A stretch of 64,000 bases of DNA. Source: Desulfuromonadales bacterium. GTDB lineage: Bacteria; Desulfobacterota; Desulfuromonadia; Desulfuromonadales; Geopsychrobacteraceae. Below are positions 1 to 9,083 of this stretch, piece after piece. Under the pieces are notes generated by a model. It was not told the DNA's origin. It did no database searches and was given only the letters and a program-made list of their open reading frames with translations. The DNA is taken from the NCBI GenBank assembly GCA_019429255.1, contig JAHYIY010000002.1, positions 62,001 through 126,000 of the forward strand. Direction: 5' to 3'. Position 1 is the stretch's first letter. The number at the start of each line of letters is the position of its first letter. The translations under genes were made by a program, and so were the position numbers.

Positions 1-123
1 TGCCAGTGAGTCGACCTGCGGCAAGGTTGCGGAAATATAAAAGTAGGCACCGAGCAGTACCGCAATGACCAGCAGGGGTGTGGCGAGAACAACGAAAAAA
101 AGGTATGTTAGCAGACGCTTCAT
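1..123 (-). CDS. Penicillin-binding protein 1A family, N-terminal fragment (truncated by window edge)
   Basis: Reverse complement of 1-123 reads MKRLLTYLFFVVLATPLLVIAVLLGAYFYISATLPQVDSLA: N-terminal TM anchor followed by the LPxVDxL motif typical of PBP1A. Confidence 0.75.
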   Translation of the reverse strand, partial: MKRLLTYLFFVVLATPLLVIAVLLGAYFYISATLPQVDSLA

Positions 124-336
124 GTTATTGTTATAGACTTGTATGCAAAAAATTGGTTTTGTTGGCCGGCACCTATGTGACCACCGAAAGATCAATGCGA
201 ATATATACCATGGGTGTCTGGGGGGAGCAACAGGATCCGGCAGGTTAGTATCCGGCGGTTATCAGGGATTCCAGGTTGCAGCCACTGCGATTTTTTGCAA
301 TAGACATAATATTAGTACTTTGTGTTGGAGGAACAG

Positions 337-1809
337 ATGTATCGACATACCAAAATTGTTGCCACGGTAGGGCCGTCCTGTGGTGAGCGTGAGCAGCTCG
401 AAAACCTGCTCAAAGCCGGGGTAGATGTGTTCCGGTTGAATTTTTCCCACGGTGAACTGGAGCAGAAAAGTGTCTGGATTGATCAGATTCGTGAACTTTC
501 GATATTACACCGCAAGGCAGTATCGATCCTTGGTGATCTTCAGGGGCCGAAAATTCGTACCGGCATGATGCGCGGCGGTGCCCAGACCCTGACTCGTGGC
601 CAGGAGGTGATCGTCACCACTGTTGACGTTGAAGGGAGTGACGGCATCATCCCGACCAACTATCAGGATCTGCCCGGTGACGTCAAGACCGGTGATCGGA
701 TTTTGCTGGATGACGGACAGCTGGAACTCGAAGTGGTGCGCAGCAATGGTGTAGAGGTTCATTGTGTGGTAAAGCAGGGGGGGCAACTAAAAGACCGCAA
801 AGGGATCAACCTGCCCGGCGTCAAGGTCTCGACCCCGGCTCTGACCGCCAAAGATTACGTTGATCTTGAGTTTGCCATCGCCCAGGAACTCGACTGGGTG
901 GCCCTGTCCTTTGTGCGCACGGCGGAAGAGATCTGTCAGCTCAAACAGATTATTTTTGATCACCATTCCCCGATTCGGGTGATTGCCAAAATTGAAAAAC
1001 CGGAAGCGGTAGCCAACTTCAGCGACATTCTCGCGGCTACCGACGGAGTGATGGTAGCGCGCGGTGATCTCGGGGTTGAACTGCCTTCAGAGCAGGTGCC
1101 GTTGATCCAAAAGGGGATTATCCGCCAGTGCAATGAAGCCGGCAAGCCGGTGATTACCGCTACCCAGATGCTCGAAAGCATGATCGGCAATCCGCGTCCG
1201 ACCCGCGCCGAAACCTCCGATGTTGCCAATGCCATTCTCGATGGAACCGATGCGGTGATGCTGTCGGGGGAAACTGCAGCCGGTCTGTTTCCGGTGGCCG
1301 CGGTTGAGGTGATGAACCGCATCGCCCATGATGTCGAAGCCGACCAGAACCTGAATCCACGACGCTCCTTCAAGCTCGAGCATGCGACGGTTCACCAGAA
1401 TATCCCTGATGTCATTGGTCAGGGGGCCTGCCAGGCGGCGGAGCATGTGGGCGCAGCGGCAATCCTCGCCTTTACCCAGACCGGCAGTACCGCGACCCTG
1501 GTGGCCAAGTACCGCCCTTCCCTGCCGATTTATGCGGTGACGCCGACCCAACAGGTGCGTCGCCATCTCGCCTTGTATCGCGGCGTCAGCTCCCTGCGCG
1601 TAGATATTCAGGGGGATACGGAAGCGCAGATTGCCTCGGTTGAGAAAGTCGTACTTGAAAAAGGGCTGTTAAAGCCCGGCGATGTGGTGGTGATTACCAT
1701 GGGTAGCCCGGTGTCAGCCCCCGGAACTACCAATCTGCTGAAGATTCATCGCCTCGGTACGGGCAACTTTTATGAGGTGCATGGCGCACCTTATCGGGTG
1801 ACATCATGA
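337..1809 (+). CDS. pyk: Pyruvate kinase
   Basis: [50 protein letters not shown] motifs; RBS GGAGG before ATG 337 (ORF track starts upstream at 322). Confidence 0.95.
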   Translation: MYRHTKIVATVGPSCGEREQLENLLKAGVDVFRLNFSHGELEQKSVWIDQIRELSILHRKAVSILGDLQGPKIRTGMMRGGAQTLTRGQEVIVTTVDVEGSDGIIPTNYQDLPGDVKTGDRILLDDGQLELEVVRSNGVEVHCVVKQGGQLKDRKGINLPGVKVSTPALTAKDYVDLEFAIAQELDWVALSFVRTAEEICQLKQIIFDHHSPIRVIAKIEKPEAVANFSDILAATDGVMVARGDLGVELPSEQVPLIQKGIIRQCNEAGKPVITATQMLESMIGNPRPTRAETSDVANAILDGTDAVMLSGETAAGLFPVAAVEVMNRIAHDVEADQNLNPRRSFKLEHATVHQNIPDVIGQGACQAAEHVGAAAILAFTQTGSTATLVAKYRPSLPIYAVTPTQQVRRHLALYRGVSSLRVDIQGDTEAQIASVEKVVLEKGLLKPGDVVVITMGSPVSAPGTTNLLKIHRLGTGNFYEVHGAPYRVTS

Positions 1810-2480
1810 AAAAGGCCGTCGTCCTTTATAGTGGTGGCCTCGATTCAACCACCTGCATGGCCATCGCCAAAGAGCAGGGGTTTACTCCCTATGCCTTGAG
1901 CTTCAACTATGGTCAGCGTCATGCCGTTGAGCTGGAAAAGGCGCGCAAATATGCGCCGCTGATCGGTGCCGTCAAACATCTGGTGATTGATATCGATATG
2001 CGTCTGGTGGGGGGAAGCGCTTTGACGGCCGATATTGCCGTTCCCAAGGATGCCCCGGCGAAGGGTGGCATTCCGGTTACCTACGTGCCGGCGCGCAACA
2101 CCATTTTCCTTTCCTTTGCCCTGGGTTGGGCCGAGGTGTTGGGAGCTGGTGATATCTATATCGGGGTCAATTCCTTGGATTATTCCGGATATCCCGACTG
2201 CCGCCCGGAATTTATCTGCGCTTTTCAGGAACTGGCCAATCTGGCCACCAAGGCCGGGGTTGAGGGGCAAGGCTACCGCATTCAGGCACCGCTGATCGAT
2301 CTGACCAAGGGGGAGATTATTCGTTGTGGTCTTGACCTTGGTGTTGATTACCGCCTGACCCATTCCTGCTACGACCCGACCCCGGCGGGGCTGTCCTGCG
2401 GCCACTGTGATTCATGCCGATTACGCTTGAAAGGCTTCGCCGAAATCAACCAGGAGGATCCACTGACCTATGCATCCTGA
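1806..2480 (+). CDS. queC: 7-cyano-7-deazaguanine synthase
   Basis: [22 protein letters not shown]-loop, C-terminal [10 protein letters not shown] zinc site; ATGA overlap with pyk. Confidence 0.95.
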   Translation: MKKAVVLYSGGLDSTTCMAIAKEQGFTPYALSFNYGQRHAVELEKARKYAPLIGAVKHLVIDIDMRLVGGSALTADIAVPKDAPAKGGIPVTYVPARNTIFLSFALGWAEVLGAGDIYIGVNSLDYSGYPDCRPEFICAFQELANLATKAGVEGQGYRIQAPLIDLTKGEIIRCGLDLGVDYRLTHSCYDPTPAGLSCGHCDSCRLRLKGFAEINQEDPLTYAS

Positions 2481-3276
2481 TCACTCATTTCTCATGCGCC
2501 GGCAGATGCCCGATCTGCAGCAGAGCCCCGACGAGCGCCGAATTCCCATTGACAAGGTTGGTGTCAAGGATATTCGTTATCCAATTGTTGTTCAGGATAA
2601 ATATCGCGAGCGCCAGTACACAGTAGCGCGGGTCAATATGTATGTTGATTTGCCGGCGCACTTTAAAGGCACCCACATGAGCCGTTTTATTGAGGTACTT
2701 AACCTCTATCACGGCGAGATCAGTACTGATAATATTGAGACCATCCTGGTGGAGATGAAAAACCGCCTGGGCGCTGATCGTGCCCATCTGGAGCTCGACT
2801 TTCCCTATTTTATTGAAAAGCGCGCGCCGGTGTCAGGTGCCCGCGGGCTGCTCGAATACCAGTGTCGCATGATCGGCACCCTGGCGCAGGACTTTGATTT
2901 CATGCTTGAGGCGCGGGTCCCTGTGACCTCCCTGTGCCCCTGTTCCAAGGAAATCAGTGAGCGTGGAGCCCACAACCAGCGCAGCCTGGTGACGGTGCGC
3001 GTACGTTACCGGGAGCATATCTGGCTCGAGGATCTCATCCGCTGGGTCGAGGAATGTGCCAGTTGTGAGGTCTATGCTTTGCTCAAACGCGAAGATGAAA
3101 AGGCGGTGACCGAACGTGCTTACGACAACCCGATGTTTGTTGAGGACATGGTGCGGGCGGTGACCGAAAAGCTGGCCGCGGTGGAGCAGATTGGTTGGTT
3201 CAGTATCCAGTGTGAGAATTTTGAGTCGATTCACAACCATTCGGCCTATGCCATGGTTGAGCGCGCGGCACGGTGA
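2470..3276 (+). CDS. folE2: GTP cyclohydrolase I type IB (FolE2)
   Basis: [27 protein letters not shown] and [13 protein letters not shown] signatures of FolE2; overlaps the queC end. Confidence 0.92.
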   Translation: MHPDHSFLMRRQMPDLQQSPDERRIPIDKVGVKDIRYPIVVQDKYRERQYTVARVNMYVDLPAHFKGTHMSRFIEVLNLYHGEISTDNIETILVEMKNRLGADRAHLELDFPYFIEKRAPVSGARGLLEYQCRMIGTLAQDFDFMLEARVPVTSLCPCSKEISERGAHNQRSLVTVRVRYREHIWLEDLIRWVEECASCEVYALLKREDEKAVTERAYDNPMFVEDMVRAVTEKLAAVEQIGWFSIQCENFESIHNHSAYAMVERAAR

Positions 3277-3279
3277 TCT

Positions 3280-3996
3280 GTGGATAAGCCTGTGGAAAAA
3301 GTGGATAAGTGCCATTCCGACGCGACAAAAAAGCGGATTTTAGGGGTTTTTGCCAAGCAACCGATACCCGGCATGGTCAAGACCCGTCTTTGTCCACCCC
3401 TGACGCCTGAGCAGGCTGCGGACCTCTATCGGGTGTGCCTGCAGGAAACGGTAACGCGCATGCGCACACTGTCCAACTGCGAGCTGGCCATCTGCTACAG
3501 TGGCGAGGCAAGCTGGTTTGCCACAAATTTTCCCGGCATTACCCTGGTGCCCCAGCGCGGCTGCGATCTGGGCGCGCGCATGGCACAGTGTTTGTCAGAC
3601 TGGCTTAGCGCAGGTTATGCAGCAGCAGTGCTGATCGGCAGCGATGCCCCTGATCTGCCGTTGGAACGGATCGAACAGGCCTTCAGCGCCCTGGAGGGTG
3701 CCGATCTGGTTCATGGCCCGGCCCTCGATGGCGGTTTTTATCTGGTCGGTGAAACGACCCACCATGCGCAGCTGTTCCAGGAAATGACCTGGAGTACCGG
3801 TGAGGTTCTTGAACAAACCCTGGCCAAAGCAACTCAACTGGGGTTGCGTTCGATACTGCTCGAGCCATGGGATGATCTTGATGATCTGCCCGCCCTGTTG
3901 CGTCTGGTGACACGCACGCCCCACTCGTCAACAGCGATTCATATCAAAAAGGGGCTAAAACACAGTCCCGATACCGTCGTCGACAACTTGACTTGA
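3280..3996 (+). CDS. TIGR04282/DUF2064-type glycosyltransferase
   Basis: GVFAKQPIPGMVKTRLCPPLTPEQAADLY and GSDAPDLPLERIEQAF; GTG start. Confidence 0.8.
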   Translation: MDKPVEKVDKCHSDATKKRILGVFAKQPIPGMVKTRLCPPLTPEQAADLYRVCLQETVTRMRTLSNCELAICYSGEASWFATNFPGITLVPQRGCDLGARMAQCLSDWLSAGYAAAVLIGSDAPDLPLERIEQAFSALEGADLVHGPALDGGFYLVGETTHHAQLFQEMTWSTGEVLEQTLAKATQLGLRSILLEPWDDLDDLPALLRLVTRTPHSSTAIHIKKGLKHSPDTVVDNLT

Positions 3997-4067
3997 AGAG
4001 ATGCGCTGCCGGATAATCCAGCGGCAAAAATCTGACAAACATCTACATAAAAACAGGAGAGTCTCCC

Positions 4068-4745
4068 TTGCTCGAACTCGTATTAAGTTCCGGACCGGTG
4101 GTTAAAAGTGTCCTGATTATTCTGGTATATTTTTCCCTGGTGTCCTGGGCGATCATTTTTTACAAACTGGCGGTTGTGCGTAAAGCCATGGCCGAGACCG
4201 ACCGCTTCCTCGATTTTTTCTGGAGCAAGAAGCGTTTTGATCTGATCGGCCAGGGGGTCAAGGAATTCAGCAATTCCCCTGTCGCCAGCCTCTTCCGTGA
4301 GGGGTATCATGAATTGCTGCAACTGAAAAAACGCCCGGCTGATGAAACAGCAGCAGAAGAATTCACCAGCCGCATGCCGAGTACCGACATCGTCGCCCGT
4401 GCCCTGCGCCGTGCGACGACCCAGGAAACCCAGCGGCTGGAAAAATACCTGACCTTTCTTGCCACCACCGGCTCCATTACCCCCTTTATCGGTCTGTTTG
4501 GTACGGTCTGGGGGATTATGGATGCCTTTCACGGCATCGGTCAGACCGGTAGCGCCTCCCTGGCGGTTGTCGCCCCGGGTATTTCTGAAGCTCTGGTCGC
4601 TACCGCCATTGGCCTGGCGGCGGCGATTCCGGCGGTTATCGGCTACAATCACTTCCTCAACAAGGTTAATGAACTGATTGGTGAAATGGACAATTTCAGC
4701 CAGGAATTTTTGAACATTCTCGAGCGCATGGAGCGGGGCAAATAG
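4068..4745 (+). CDS. tolQ: Tol-Pal system proton channel TolQ (MotA/TolQ/ExbB family)
   Basis: LATTGSITPFIGLFGTVWGIMDAFHGIG and GISEALVATAIGLAAAIPAVIGYN; operon context. Confidence 0.93.
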   Translation: MLELVLSSGPVVKSVLIILVYFSLVSWAIIFYKLAVVRKAMAETDRFLDFFWSKKRFDLIGQGVKEFSNSPVASLFREGYHELLQLKKRPADETAAEEFTSRMPSTDIVARALRRATTQETQRLEKYLTFLATTGSITPFIGLFGTVWGIMDAFHGIGQTGSASLAVVAPGISEALVATAIGLAAAIPAVIGYNHFLNKVNELIGEMDNFSQEFLNILERMERGK

Positions 4746-4746
4746 C

Positions 4747-5166
4747 ATGGATGTCAGACGTAGCGGTCCCCGCCGCAGCGCCATGGCGCATATCAACGTC
4801 ACCCCCTTTGTCGATGTCATGCTGGTGCTGCTGATTATCTTCATGGTCACCGCGCCGATGCTCGATCAGGGGCTCGAGATCGATCTGCCTCAGGTTCAGC
4901 AGACTCCCGGATTGCCGGCGGATATTGAGCCGATGGTGGTGGTGCTGCAGCGCAACGGCCAGATCAGTGTTGATCGGGCTGACGTTGAGGGGATCGGCAG
5001 TCTTGAGCGGGTTGTCCGCCAGGCGCTGCAGAATCGTCCCGATCTGCAGGTATTTCTCGAAGCGGATCAGACTGTTGCCTATGGACTGGTGGTGCAGGTA
5101 ATGGCAGCCATCAAACAGGCCGGGGTCGACAAGCTGGGGATGGTTACCCGTTTGCCGGAAGACTGA
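4747..5166 (+). CDS. tolR: TolR (ExbD/TolR family)
   Basis: MAHINVTPFVDVMLVLLIIFMVTAP motif. Confidence 0.93.
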   Translation: MDVRRSGPRRSAMAHINVTPFVDVMLVLLIIFMVTAPMLDQGLEIDLPQVQQTPGLPADIEPMVVVLQRNGQISVDRADVEGIGSLERVVRQALQNRPDLQVFLEADQTVAYGLVVQVMAAIKQAGVDKLGMVTRLPED

Positions 5167-5173
5167 ATCTGCC

Positions 5174-6145
5174 ATGACGCCTTTGCGTTCTAACCGAAAG
5201 TACAGCCGTCCGCCGCGACTGGAAACCGACTTTTTCAAAATGCTGGGTGTGTCGGTGTTGCTCCATCTGCTGCTGGTTGCTTTCTATATGACCCCTTTTT
5301 TTCAGCGTGCCCCGGTTGCTGCACCGCCGGTGTACCGGGTTAATCTGGTCAATGCACCGGTATTGGATCCGCAGGCCGGTCGCCCCGAAGCAGCACCGCA
5401 ACCACCGGCACCGGAACCGGCCCCTACTGCTGCGCTGCGGAAACCGGAGCCGATTCCTGAACCCGCGCCTGAACCCGAAGCGGAATTGATTCCCGGGCCG
5501 AACCCGGAAGAACTGGAACGAGAGCGCCTGGCTGCGGAGCAGCGCAAGCGCGATGAAGCTGAGAAGAAACGTCTGGCTGAAGAACAACGTAAGCGCGATG
5601 AAGCCCAGAAACGTCGACTTGCCGAGGAGCAACGCAAGCGTGAGGAAGCTGAACGTCAGCGCCTGGCCGAACAGCAGCGCCGGCTGGAAGATCGCGGGCG
5701 TGAGCAGCGGTTGGCGGAAATGGCGGCGCAACGCCAACGTGAAGAGGATGAGCGCGAGCGCCAGGCGCGTCTTGATGCGTTGCGGGCAGCTGCACGAGCG
5801 CAGGCTGAGGCACCCCAGTCTCCCATTGCCAACGCACCGGTCGGTATGCCCGACGGTCGCGGCAGTGAGGCCGGGGTCAGTGCCCCCGCCTATGTCCAGG
5901 AATTTATCCGTCAAAACTGGAACTTCCCACGCGGTCTGGCAGTCGGTAATCCGGAGGCGGTGGTTCGTGTCACCTACAATGCGGCCGGCACCCGAACCAG
6001 TTTCAGCTGGGTGAGTCGCTCCGGCCATGCCGCCTTTGATGAATCCCTGGTGCGTGCCCTGACCCGTTCCCAGCAACTGCCCCAGCCGTTGCCCCAGACC
6101 ATGGAGTTCACCATTACCTTCAATCTCAAGGAGATGCTGGATTGA
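5174..6145 (+). CDS. tolA: TolA-like / TonB C-terminal energy transducer
   Basis: N-terminal TM, P/E-rich linker, Arg/Glu/Lys helical repeats (LAEEQRKRDEA), TonB/TolA-like C-terminus; between tolR and tolB. Confidence 0.85.
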   Translation: MTPLRSNRKYSRPPRLETDFFKMLGVSVLLHLLLVAFYMTPFFQRAPVAAPPVYRVNLVNAPVLDPQAGRPEAAPQPPAPEPAPTAALRKPEPIPEPAPEPEAELIPGPNPEELERERLAAEQRKRDEAEKKRLAEEQRKRDEAQKRRLAEEQRKREEAERQRLAEQQRRLEDRGREQRLAEMAAQRQREEDERERQARLDALRAAARAQAEAPQSPIANAPVGMPDGRGSEAGVSAPAYVQEFIRQNWNFPRGLAVGNPEAVVRVTYNAAGTRTSFSWVSRSGHAAFDESLVRALTRSQQLPQPLPQTMEFTITFNLKEMLD

Positions 6146-7443
6146 TGAAGTTATTGTTGCGTCTGTTTATCGTTATTTTTCCAACCCTGATCTTTGCCGG
6201 TCCCGCTGTTGCCAGCCGTATCGAGATCAGTTCGCCCGGGCAGCAGGCGATTCCTCTGGCCCTGACCCGGATTCTGCCGATAACCACAGCCCATCCGGAG
6301 ATTGCCGCAGAGTTTGATCGCGTGCTGGAATACGACCTGGAATTTTCCGGGCTCTTTCGTTTTATTGACCCCGCTGCATTTTTAAGTGATGCCAGGCAGC
6401 TTGGCCTGCAACGCAGCGATGTCAATTTCCCCCAATGGCGTGTCCTTGGTAGCGAGTTGCTGATCAAGGGGGGCTACCAGCTCAGTGGCGAGCAGTTGAC
6501 TGTAGATATGCGCCTTTACGATGTTACCAGTCAGCGTCTGCTCACCGGTCGGCGCTATGTCGGTCAGCGCAACGATGTGCGCAAGATCGCTCATACCTTT
6601 GCCGATCAGGTGTTAGAGCAGTTAACCGGCGAAAGCGGGCCTTTTGCCACCAAAATTGCCTATGTTTCCGAACAGACCGGGAACAAGGAACTCTATCTGA
6701 TGGATGTTGACGGTCATGGTGCGGTGCGTTTGACCGATCATCGCTCGATCGTTTTGAATCCCGATTTTTCACCGACCCGCAAAGAGCTGACTTTTACTTC
6801 TTACCAGCAGGAAAACCCCGACCTGTTCCGCAAGGAAGTGTACACCGGCCAGGAATCGCGCCTGTCGTTCCAGCAGGGGCTGAATATCAGCGGCCGTTAC
6901 AGCCCGGATGGACGGCAGATTGCTTTGACCCTGTCAAAAGACGGCAATGCCGAGATCTATCTGATCGGTACCGATGGTACCCTGTTGCGGCGCCTGACCA
7001 ACCACTACGCCATTGATGTTGACCCTTCCTGGGGGCCGGACGGTAATCGTATCGCTTTTGTCTCGGATCGGCTTGGCAATCCCCACATTTTTATCGTTGA
7101 CATTCACACCCGCGAGGTACGGCGGTTGACCTATGACGGGCGCTACAATGCCACTCCGGCGTGGAATCCGAAGAGCGAGCGGATTGTCTTTTCACGTATG
7201 GAAAATGGGATCTTCAACCTCTTCACTATTAATCCTGACGGCAGTGACGAGCGGCAAGTCACCTTTGGTGGCGGTAGCAAGGAGCATCCACGCTGGAGCC
7301 CCGACGGACGCTTTCTGGTCTATTCCCATGATGATGGCCGCGGAAAATCGCTGTGGATGATGCGCGCCGATGGTAGTGGCGCCAGGCGCATTGCCGCTGC
7401 CGGTGACCGGGCGTCGCATCCAGCCTGGTCAGGGCGCTGGTAA
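6142..7443 (+). CDS. tolB: Tol-Pal system beta-propeller protein TolB
   Basis: Signal peptide; WD40-like beta-propeller repeats (PDGRQIALTLSKDGNAEIYLI etc.); operon context. Confidence 0.95.
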   Translation: MMKLLLRLFIVIFPTLIFAGPAVASRIEISSPGQQAIPLALTRILPITTAHPEIAAEFDRVLEYDLEFSGLFRFIDPAAFLSDARQLGLQRSDVNFPQWRVLGSELLIKGGYQLSGEQLTVDMRLYDVTSQRLLTGRRYVGQRNDVRKIAHTFADQVLEQLTGESGPFATKIAYVSEQTGNKELYLMDVDGHGAVRLTDHRSIVLNPDFSPTRKELTFTSYQQENPDLFRKEVYTGQESRLSFQQGLNISGRYSPDGRQIALTLSKDGNAEIYLIGTDGTLLRRLTNHYAIDVDPSWGPDGNRIAFVSDRLGNPHIFIVDIHTREVRRLTYDGRYNATPAWNPKSERIVFSRMENGIFNLFTINPDGSDERQVTFGGGSKEHPRWSPDGRFLVYSHDDGRGKSLWMMRADGSGARRIAAAGDRASHPAWSGRW

Positions 7444-7561
7444 TTTGCCGATCAAGCGATCATTGTTGTTTTTCTATAGCGTTATTGTATAATGCTATCT
7501 TTGATTAATTATAAAATAGCTTTATCATCATTTCTCGCATATGCGAAAGGAGCGGTTGGGT

Positions 7562-8119
7562 ATGAAATTTTTGTCTGTTGTTCGTTTGTTGGTTGTTGTT
7601 TCTGCTGTGATGTTTATTAGTGTCGGGTGTGCCAAGCAACCCGTTGTTGAGGAAACTGTTCCGGCACAGCCGACCCAGGTTGTTGTTGAGCAACCGGTAC
7701 GTGCGGTGCAGGAAACGCCCATTACTGATACCCGTGTGGCTTTGACTGCTGAAGAAGCCGCTGCCGAGGCGCGCCGCGCCGCCGCTGCCGGGTTGCAGCG
7801 CATTCACTTTGATTTCGACCGATCCGACCTGACCGAAGAGGCCAAGCAGATTCTGGTTAACAATGCCGGTCTGTTGCGTGCCGCTCCCCAGGTCAATGTG
7901 CTGATCGAAGGGCATACCGATGAGCGTGGCTCCGATGAATACAACCTGGCACTGGGTGAGCGTCGTGCCATTTCTGCCCGCAATTTCCTGGTTTCCCTCG
8001 GGGTTGGCGCAGATCGTCTGCGGATCATCTCCTACGGCGAGGAAATGCCCATCGCCTTGGAGCGCAACGAGGAAGGCTGGGCCAAGAATCGTCGGGCAGA
8101 ATTCAAGATTTCCCGCTAA
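7562..8119 (+). CDS. pal: Peptidoglycan-associated lipoprotein Pal
   Basis: Lipobox VGCAK; OmpA-like IEGHTDERGSDEYNLALGERRA; start at ATG 7562 behind AAAGGAGCGG. Confidence 0.93.
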   Translation: MKFLSVVRLLVVVSAVMFISVGCAKQPVVEETVPAQPTQVVVEQPVRAVQETPITDTRVALTAEEAAAEARRAAAAGLQRIHFDFDRSDLTEEAKQILVNNAGLLRAAPQVNVLIEGHTDERGSDEYNLALGERRAISARNFLVSLGVGADRLRIISYGEEMPIALERNEEGWAKNRRAEFKISR

Positions 8120-8138
8120 TATGTCCATTTGACGGACC

Positions 8139-8172
8139 AAGGCCGCCCATTGTCATGATGAGCGGCCTTTTT
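8139..8172 (+). terminator. Intrinsic terminator between pal and cpoB
   Basis: AAGGCCGC (8139-8146) / GCGGCCTT (8162-8169) followed by T-run. Confidence 0.75.
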
Positions 8173-8192
8173 AGTTGCAGCAGGAGGAAAAA

Positions 8193-8990
8193 ATGCGTTT
8201 AGCCTTGGCTATAATGCTGATGTTATTGATAGGCGGCTGTGTCCCCCCGAGCCAGACCCAGCTGCGTATGGAAATGGACCTCGAACAGATGAAGCGACGG
8301 CTGGCGCAACTGGAAGTTCAGCAGTCTGAGACGGCGCAGGCAGAAGTAACAGATGGCACCGGCTTGCAGCGACAGGTGGCGGAAATGCAGGCAGGCCTCG
8401 ATAACATGCGCGTCGAGTTTCATTCGGTTAATGGCTTAATTGACGATCTGGGGCGACAGCAGCGCGATCTTGCCCAGGAGCTGCGCCTGATTCAGGATGA
8501 TTTGAACCTGCAGGTCGATTCCCTGACCAGTCGCATTGAGGAACTGGAGGCTGGGGGCGTAACGGCTGCTGCAGCAAGCGCCGCGCCGGTACAACCGCAA
8601 ATAGCGCAAATACCGCAGCAGACTCCGGAACAGCAGTATGAGCAAGCCTTGCGGCTGATCCTTGATGGTAGCGACTTTGTCCGTGGTCGCAATCAGATGG
8701 AGGCTTTTGCCCGGAATCATCCGCATCACGATCTCTATGTCAATGCCCTCTACTGGACGGGCGAAGCCATGTATGGTGACAAAAAATTTGAGCTGGCGAT
8801 CCTCCAGTTTCAGGATGTGATCAGCCGTTATCCGCGCCACAGTAAAACGCCGGATGCTCTGTACAAACAAGCGTTGGCCTTTAATGCCCTCGGCGACGGG
8901 CAGAACGCCAGGGCGACCATGCGCAAACTGATCGATAGCTACCCTGCCAGTGAGCAAGCCAAAGCTGCCGAGCGGTTTCTGCAGAATTGA
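8193..8990 (+). CDS. cpoB: Tol-Pal system coordinator CpoB/YbgF
   Basis: Lipobox-like signal, coiled coil, C-terminal TPR (YEQALRLILDG..., LYWTGEAMYGDKKFELAILQFQDVISRYP). Confidence 0.88.
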   Translation: MRLALAIMLMLLIGGCVPPSQTQLRMEMDLEQMKRRLAQLEVQQSETAQAEVTDGTGLQRQVAEMQAGLDNMRVEFHSVNGLIDDLGRQQRDLAQELRLIQDDLNLQVDSLTSRIEELEAGGVTAAAASAAPVQPQIAQIPQQTPEQQYEQALRLILDGSDFVRGRNQMEAFARNHPHHDLYVNALYWTGEAMYGDKKFELAILQFQDVISRYPRHSKTPDALYKQALAFNALGDGQNARATMRKLIDSYPASEQAKAAERFLQN

Positions 8991-9029
8991 AGATTGTTCT
9001 CACGGTTCAGTTAAATAACAGTGGAGCAG

Positions 9030-9056
9030 AAAAGGGCAGCCACAGGCTGCCCTTTT
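9030..9056. terminator. Strong intrinsic terminator after cpoB
   Basis: AAAAGGGCAGCC-ACA-GGCTGCCCTTTT perfect 12-bp stem. Confidence 0.9.
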
Positions 9057-9083
9057 CTGTCCCTTAACGCTGAGATTGGCTGC

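Noticed and set aside
3581-3597. Sigma54-like TGGCAC-AGTGT-TTGTC
   Set aside because: Imperfect -12 (TTGT) and located inside the glycosyltransferase CDS with no downstream gene start nearby.
5515-5700. Tandem DNA duplication in tolA
   Set aside because: Repetition is protein-level (LAEEQRKRDEA-type coiled coil) with divergent codons, expected for TolA helical domain.
5144-6076. 310-aa minus-strand ORF opposite tolA
   Set aside because: Shadow ORF from low-complexity GC-rich tolA codons; composition (S/R/F/L-rich) not protein-like and tolA is well supported.
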